Source of the DNA: Sporothrix humicola
Lineage: Eukaryota; Ascomycota; Sordariomycetes; Ophiostomatales; Ophiostomataceae
Direction of reading: 5' to 3'
Assembly: GCA_021396245.1 (NCBI GenBank)
Contig: WNYE01000007.1
Span: 372,001-436,000 of the forward strand
DNA length: 64,000 nucleotides
The translations under genes and the position numbers were made by a program. Numbering within the stretch: position 1 is the stretch's first letter; every line of letters begins with the position of its first letter. Below are positions 58,685 through 64,000 of this stretch, piece by piece. The notes beneath the pieces are model-generated. The model worked only from the letters and a program-made list of their open reading frames with translations. It had not been told where the DNA came from and did not search any database.

Positions 58685-59786
58685 ATGTCTTCCATCGTCA
58701 ACAAGATCAAGGACGCCGTCGAGGGCAAGTCGCACGGCGGCGACGAAAAGTACAACGACAGCAACACCAGCAGCCACGGCGGCCGCGGCAACGATGCCTA
58801 CGACTCGTCGAACCCCCGCCAGAGCAACATGCCCCAGTCGCAGCAGCAGCAGCAGCCGGGCCGCACCACGCGCTCTTCGGCTAACACGGCCGGCGACCCC
58901 ACGTACGGCGGTGCTGCCGGAGCCGCTAGCACTGCTGGCGCTGGAGGCGCAGCTGTTGGCGGTGTTGGCGGTGCTGGTGCCGGCTACGGCCGTGACGCTG
59001 GCCTCGACTCTACTTCTGGTGTCGGCCGCACTGGCGCCGGTGCCGGTACTGGCTCTGGCTTCGAGTCTGGCCGCACGGCCCAGGCTGGCCAGATGGGCAG
59101 CTCTGGCGGCGGTCTCGGCAGCGGCGTCGGCGACAACTACGCGACGGGCGCCGGCAACGACGCCACCTACGGCTCGTCGGGCGTGGGCGGTGCTACTACG
59201 GGCGGCCGCTCCACTGGCGTCGGTCTTGACCAGCGCGCTGCTGGCGGTGTCGGCGGCAACTCTGGCCTTCGTGACACGACTGGCGTCCGCTCGGGCGCTG
59301 GCGGCGACGAGTTTGGCACCATTGGCGGTGGCAACCAGCGCGTTGGCGGTGCCGGTGCCGGTGCCGGCGCTGCTGGCGGCGCTTCCGGCGGCGGCTTCGG
59401 CGGCAGCACGGTGAATGAGTTTGGCACGCAGGCGCGCAACACCCTCAACGAGTTTGACGACAACAACCTCGGCGGCACCGGCCAGAAGGTCGCCCGCAAC
59501 CTGCAGGGCAGCGGCCGCGGCGGCTACACCGACGGCAACACCGGCGGCAACTTCCCGTAAGTGGTGAGTTTCTTACAACCTCTACCAACAAAAAATAAAA
59601 CGTTCTCAACAGCTGCTAACACGCATCAGATCCGGGAGCCGCGATCCCACGGATGCTGCTCAGGTGCCACCGTCGGTGCTCGCCAAGCACCTCGGTGATC
59701 CGGTCGTGAGCCACGACGACCCGGCCCACGACCGTGTGCGTCGCAACAGCGCCACAACGCACCAGGAGTCCTTCCGGGGAATCTAA
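58685..59786 (+). CDS. Glycine-rich hydrophilic stress-type protein
   Basis: Exons 58685-59556 and 59630-59786 give 342 residues. It begins MSSIVNKIKDAVEGKSH, a short amphipathic helix seen at the start of fungal proteins often labelled cell-surface or stress proteins. Residues 20-290 are Gly/Ala/Ser/Thr-rich with little hydrophobicity and no signal peptide, suggesting a disordered cytosolic protein of LEA-like character. The C-terminal exon gives SGSRDPTDAAQVPPSVLAKH and ends HQESFRGI, an ordered-looking conserved tail. Without the splice the first exon would stop one codon after the donor. The TATA-like promoter fits regulated expression. The exact family name is uncertain and function is unknown. 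Confidence 0.85.
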
Positions 59787-60245
59787 AGACACTTATACGT
59801 CCAAGGACGGACGTGGCGTTATTTGATTTTCCTGTACTATTATCTCTCTGATCATTATCATCAATGAAATTAATGACAACCACAAACTATCTCAATTATT
59901 GTCGTGAATACTATGAAATCTATGAAAATAAATCACAGACAACTCTCAAGTGAATATGATGAATGAGCATCTCATTGCTGTACCTGCGTCTATGACGTAG
60001 CCCGTGTAAGTCGTGATGATGTCATCAATCACGTGCCGTAGCATGTGCAGGCCTTCATGGCACAGACACTGCTGCTTACGTACTCACGCCTTATCTTATC
60101 AGCCCCGCGCATCAACGTACAACATCCCGTCTGCCTGCATTACCGCCGACAACATCAACGAACCGGACGCGAAGGAGTTGGGTGATGAGGCTGTGAATCC
60201 TTCATAAAGCAGAGTTCTAGAGCGACTCTCCGGTACACACACGGC
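59787..60245. promoter_or_regulatory. ATG5 upstream region with bZIP and E-box motifs
   Basis: 459 bp with TGACGT (59993-59998), TGATG-T-CATCA (60017-60027) and CACGTG (60030-60035) within 43 bp, about 210-250 bp upstream of the ATG5 start. No coding potential supported. Confidence 0.45.
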
Positions 60246-61291
60246 ATGTCCGCATCAATACGCGGTTTCGGCCGCAGTCCATCCGCAACTCGGCCAGACT
60301 CATCGGCGGCTCCATCATCGTCGACATCACTCGCGCGCGCGCTCTGGCAGCGCCGCGTGCCGCTCATCATCACACACGCCGCGCTCGGCAGCCCAGACGA
60401 CGGCGAAGTGCTTGTGACCGGCCCCGACGGCGATGCGGTTAAGAAACTGCCACCCTTTTACGCCACCTCTGTGCCCCGCTTCGGCTACCTGGCCCAGCTG
60501 CTGCCGCGTCTGTCAGCCTTTTTCGGCCGGCCCTGCTCCAGCTTCCACTATGAAGACGTTCCCCTGCGCAACCTTCCTGTCGGGCTGCTGCTGGACCTCT
60601 ACCGGCCAGTCTCTCTCCCGGGCGTCGGAGGCAATGACGGCCAGTCGTCTGGGAGCGGCAGTATGACCCCCTGGAGATTGGTTGTGGCCGACGGCGAGGC
60701 CTGGCACCTCGGCGATACGTTCCTCAACGGCGCCAAAGAGGCCGACTATGTGCGCTACGGCAGCGCCAAGCAGATCATGAGCTTGTCCAAGGCAAACACC
60801 GAGGCCCTGTGGCACGCCGTCCAGGACAATGACTACGCCGCTTTTGCGCGCGTCAACAATCTGCTGCTCAATGCCCCGACCCCGCTAAAACACATTCCCT
60901 TGCGGCTCTACATCCCGACGACCGCGCCGCCCGCCCAGACCACCGACAACGCCGCCGCGTCAACGACGGCTTCTCCGTCGGCCCCAGGCACATACAAAGT
61001 CATGCAATCTCTCGTCCAGCCGAGGACAAGCAATCGTACGAGTACCTTTACGTTTCCATTCTTATGAATTAGGCGGAACTTCCCATACTAACTTCCCCAG
61101 GCCAACCACAAACCTTGGGGCCGGCACTCCGCAGTCTCCTGCCATTACTGTTCCCGAGTAGTCGAGACCCAGTCCTGGCAAATGTCATTCTGCATGGAGC
61201 GCCAGTGCCCTTCCAGGCGCCGTTAGAAGAGCTGATGCGCGAGGCTGCCTACCCAGATGGATGGCTGTGCCTCATTGTTGTTCTGTTATGA
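60246..61291 (+). CDS. ATG5: Autophagy protein ATG5
   Basis: Exons 60246-61035 and 61101-61291 give 326 residues, a normal length for fungal ATG5. ATG5 is conjugated to ATG12 and, with ATG16, forms the E3-like complex that lipidates ATG8 on the growing autophagosome. Visible marks: LWQRRVPLIITHA opening the first ubiquitin-like domain, RFGYLAQLLPRLSAFF, FHYEDVPLRNLPVGLLLDLY, then PWRLVV. Lys164 in NGAKEADYVRYG aligns with the ATG12-acceptor lysine of human ATG5 (KEAD). The second ubiquitin-like domain includes HIPLRLYIP and, across the splice, QTLGPALRSLLPLLFPS. It ends PDGWLCLIVVLL, as the family does. A 23-residue Ser-rich extension precedes the first domain. The intron has a CTAAC branch site. 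Confidence 0.96.
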
Positions 61292-62118
61292 GGTGCCGGG
61301 ACTGTTGAGTCGAGACTGTTGAGTCTTGGCTCTTGTTTTATCTTACGACCTAATTTTTTTTACAAAGCGCGGAGTTCAAATGCAGGGTTTTATTCTACTG
61401 GTCACGTTTTTATTTTTGGTCGCGTGTGTACGCCAGGTGAGTGTAATGTTCGTATTTATTGCAAAAGGGGGAATAGATGCCAAAGAAAAGCAATAGAAAG
61501 ATGGGTGACAATGATAGAAAGGAGAGCCCGAGAGTGTGGTATTTCCTCCGCTATATGCCCAGAGCATGTAAACTATAAGCCCAATAAAACAAATATTGCA
61601 CAAGACAAAGGCGGGCAAGAAGTAGCGACGATAATGACCAGGTAAGGTAAGGATTAACCAATTAATAATGATTGACATGAGGTGAATGCAGCGCTCTACG
61701 CTCGCTCAGTCCGCCGAGGACAATTTTGTTGTGCTTGCGATGCTAATAAGGAGTAAAGGAATGACGCATGAAAATAAGGCTCACCTGGTCGCCTCAAAGC
61801 GAGGGACAGGGCCGTGGGAATACATAAAACAATATGGGAGATATGGCAGCAGAGATTATTAGAAATGAAGAGACAACACAGAAAAAATAAAGACAATGAA
61901 GGACATAAAAACACAAACAGACCACAACCCAGGAATAATGACATCCAAAAATGAGAGGCGTAAATGAGACGCATGAAAATGGCAATGAAAACAGTAAGGA
62001 GCAAAAGGAGGAAAAAAACAACTCCATCAAAATACCACACCGAAAAGACAAACACAAATAATAATAAAAACACCCGCTCAACATGCCCACTCAGCCACAC
62101 CCAGGACCCTCAGGACAC
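61292..62118. other. Convergent 3' flanks
   Basis: AT- and A-rich (plus strand) sequence between the ATG5 stop and the stop of the minus-strand regulator. No gene seen. Confidence 0.6.
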
Positions 62119-64000
62119 TCAACGACGCTGGTCAATGTGAGGCAGGTGGTGCGGGAACCCGGGCTCGTTGGGCGTCGTCGGCGTCTTGACGGTGGACGGC
62201 GGACCATACTGCATCCCCGGCAGCCGCGCCTGGCTGGGACTCGGCATCGTGCCTGTGCCGGGCGACGTGTGCTGCACCGGCGAGCTCGCCATTGGCGACA
62301 TGTTCATCGGCGAGCCCTCGTTGAACAGAGGAGGGTATGGAGGATGCGGAGCCGCGCCGCCAGAAGATGCAGACACGGGCGCAGACGCAGCCGGATTCGA
62401 TACAGGTAGCGGCGGCGGAGCCAGCGGCGACACACGAGATGGAGGCAGCGGCTGGTGATGAGGCTGAGACGGCGTCTGGGCCTGGACTAGATTTGGTGCT
62501 GGCACCGACACCGGGGTCGTGTTGTCCATGGCCACATCCGTCGCTGCCGTCGTCGGTGCAAACGGATCGTACGGGTACAGCTCTTGCATCTGCGCCATGT
62601 TGGCAGAAAGCACCGTCTGCTGCGGGTCCATCGACGTGAGCATCTTGTTCATCTCCTCGCCGCTCGGCAGACCCTGCGTCACCGGCAGGTCCTTGGCCTG
62701 CTCAATCGACACCGGGTTCGCCAGCCGCATCGCGTACAGGCCCTTGAGGATCCGCAGATCGTACCCCAGCGAGCTCGTCGGCTGCGACACAACCTCGAAA
62801 AAGGCAATCGTCTTGCGGAACAGGTCGTTGACCAGCTCTTCCGAAATGTACCGGCCGAGCACGGGGTCCCGCTGGATCGAGTCGAGAATCAGCAGGTTGC
62901 CCCACTGCGCGTGGGCCGTGCCAAACACGTTGGTGATAATGAACCGCCGGTCGGGCAGGCCGTGGAACGCGCGCGTGCTCTCAATGAGCGCCTGGATGCC
63001 GCGACGCGCCAGCGAAATACTCTTGCGCGAGAAGGGGCTGTCGTCGTTCTCCGGGCGAACATCCGGCCCGCTCTCGAGGCCACCCACAGGGATCTCCACG
63101 TCCGAGAAATCAACAGCCGATTGAGACTCGGACCCGGCCGCCGCCTTCGTATCTTCGTCCTCGGTCTCTTCCTTGGTGCTGCCGCCGGAAGGTGCCTCGA
63201 GGAGTTTCCGACGCCGGTCTTCCAGTCTCTTCCGCTTTTCGTAGTTGATCTCGAGAATTCGCCGCACGTAGAAACGGTGCACAATCACCTGGGCACCCCA
63301 GTACTTGGCCCGCAGACGCGCGTGTAAGATCGTGTTCGGTGGTGGGTCCGTGTCGTTAAATGCGTACCGTGGCGGCACCCACGTGTGTGTCGACAACAGG
63401 CCCGAGTACATCTCAATCGACTTGAAGTTGGGCTGGCCATTAAAGTCGCCGTGGTACAATGTCTTGTGGATGTCGTTGAGCTGGTTGCGCAGGTACAGCT
63501 GTGCCGTGTAGCTCTCGAGAATTGCCTGGTCGATGCCGTGCTTGGTCAAGAGGTCGATGCGCGGGTAGGGGAACAGCTTTTCGTACGTCAGGATGCCAGA
63601 CGGCGGTAGATGCAGCTCGGCCAAAATATCACTTTCCAGTTGCAGGCACGACCAGTACGCCAGCAAGTATGGGTTGTCGCGGTGCTGCACGTTCTTCTCC
63701 TCTGGTGTCTTGACAATGTTGCCAAACGCGTCACGCTTTAGCGAGTTCTCCTGGAGCTCCGTCTGGATCTTGTTGTAGCGGTGCATGCTTGGTCGCATAA
63801 TTTGCAGCAGAGCACGACCGCCCGCCGTAATCATGTCGAGACTCTGGATTGGCCGGCCGATCTGGCCATAGTACAGGCACGCAATAATGTACACCCACAC
63901 AAGCTTCAGCTCGCGGGAGCCTGAGTAGCTTGTGAGGATCTCCAAGCATGCTGAAAAGTAGTCGAGACCAGGAATCTCGTCAATGTTGCGCCGCGTCATC
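62119..64000 (-). CDS. Fungal transcription factor, C-terminal part (runs off window)
   Basis: The frame is open from the window edge to a stop at 62119, giving at least 626 residues without intron. The true start and any zinc cluster lie beyond 64000. The sequence matches the fungal-specific regulatory domain: SRELKLVWVYIIACLYYGQI, GRPIQSLDMITAGGRALLQI, HRDNPYLLAYWSCLQLESDI and LAELHLPPSGIL, then a helical region with YWGAQVIVHRFYVRRILEIN. A central acidic and Ser-rich loop (about 265-320) interrupts the domain. The last 170 residues are Pro/Ala/Gln/Ser-rich and end GFPHHLPHIDQRR, as in an activation tail. Regulator class and targets cannot be told from this part. Confidence 0.85.
   Translation of the reverse strand, partial: MTRRNIDEIPGLDYFSACLEILTSYSGSRELKLVWVYIIACLYYGQIGRPIQSLDMITAGGRALLQIMRPSMHRYNKIQTELQENSLKRDAFGNIVKTPEEKNVQHRDNPYLLAYWSCLQLESDILAELHLPPSGILTYEKLFPYPRIDLLTKHGIDQAILESYTAQLYLRNQLNDIHKTLYHGDFNGQPNFKSIEMYSGLLSTHTWVPPRYAFNDTDPPPNTILHARLRAKYWGAQVIVHRFYVRRILEINYEKRKRLEDRRRKLLEAPSGGSTKEETEDEDTKAAAGSESQSAVDFSDVEIPVGGLESGPDVRPENDDSPFSRKSISLARRGIQALIESTRAFHGLPDRRFIITNVFGTAHAQWGNLLILDSIQRDPVLGRYISEELVNDLFRKTIAFFEVVSQPTSSLGYDLRILKGLYAMRLANPVSIEQAKDLPVTQGLPSGEEMNKMLTSMDPQQTVLSANMAQMQELYPYDPFAPTTAATDVAMDNTTPVSVPAPNLVQAQTPSQPHHQPLPPSRVSPLAPPPLPVSNPAASAPVSASSGGAAPHPPYPPLFNEGSPMNMSPMASSPVQHTSPGTGTMPSPSQARLPGMQYGPPSTVKTPTTPNEPGFPHHLPHIDQRR

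Overview
The window reads as nuclear DNA of a filamentous ascomycete (Pezizomycotina, most likely Sordariomycetes). Evidence: intron-containing genes with short introns (mostly 53-83 nt) that have GTRNGT donors, CTAAC-type branch points and YAG acceptors; GC-rich third codon positions; pyrimidine-rich leaders; fungal-only families (Zn2Cys6 regulators with a fungal regulatory domain, a TRI12-type MFS pump, a fungal MARVEL protein); and a 151-residue RAD6 without the yeast acidic tail. Species cannot be set from the sequence alone. All exon joins below were made by eye from splice motifs and frame continuity.

Region 1 (1-15 kb) holds housekeeping genes: mitochondrial acetyl-CoA acetyltransferase (-), the RAD6/UBC2 ubiquitin-conjugating enzyme (+), conventional kinesin-1 heavy chain (+), a TMEM19/DUF92 membrane protein (-), a PC4/Sub1 coactivator (+) and a class I O-methyltransferase (+). 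Region 2 (15.1-25.2 kb) is a 10 kb stretch with no gene I can support. Its last 3 kb is strongly pyrimidine-rich on the + strand and probably belongs to the leader or promoter of a 1475-residue, mostly disordered fungal protein (25.2-29.7 kb).

Region 3 (30.1-51.2 kb) is the most interesting. It holds a Zn2Cys6 regulator, a divergent full-size ABCB transporter, a TRI12/DHA2 MFS transporter, an EthD-domain protein, a short-chain dehydrogenase, a divergent AtuA-family protein and a second Zn2Cys6 regulator. Two regulators, two exporters and three small-molecule enzymes with no housekeeping gene between them look like a catabolic, detoxification or secondary-metabolite cluster. The 727-bp promoter between the first regulator and the ABC gene has two exact copies of TCCGCGGA, the sequence known in yeast as the pleiotropic drug response element.

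Region 4 (52-64 kb) carries a small secreted Thr-rich protein (-), a four-helix MARVEL protein (+), a glycine-rich stress-type protein (+), the autophagy factor ATG5 (+) and the C-terminal part of a third fungal transcription factor (-) that runs off the window. Long spacers here hold bZIP/CCAAT-type motifs, short tandem repeats and a poly-C/poly-T tract. I saw no transposon, rRNA or CRISPR. One degenerate tRNA-like block lies near 5.9 kb.
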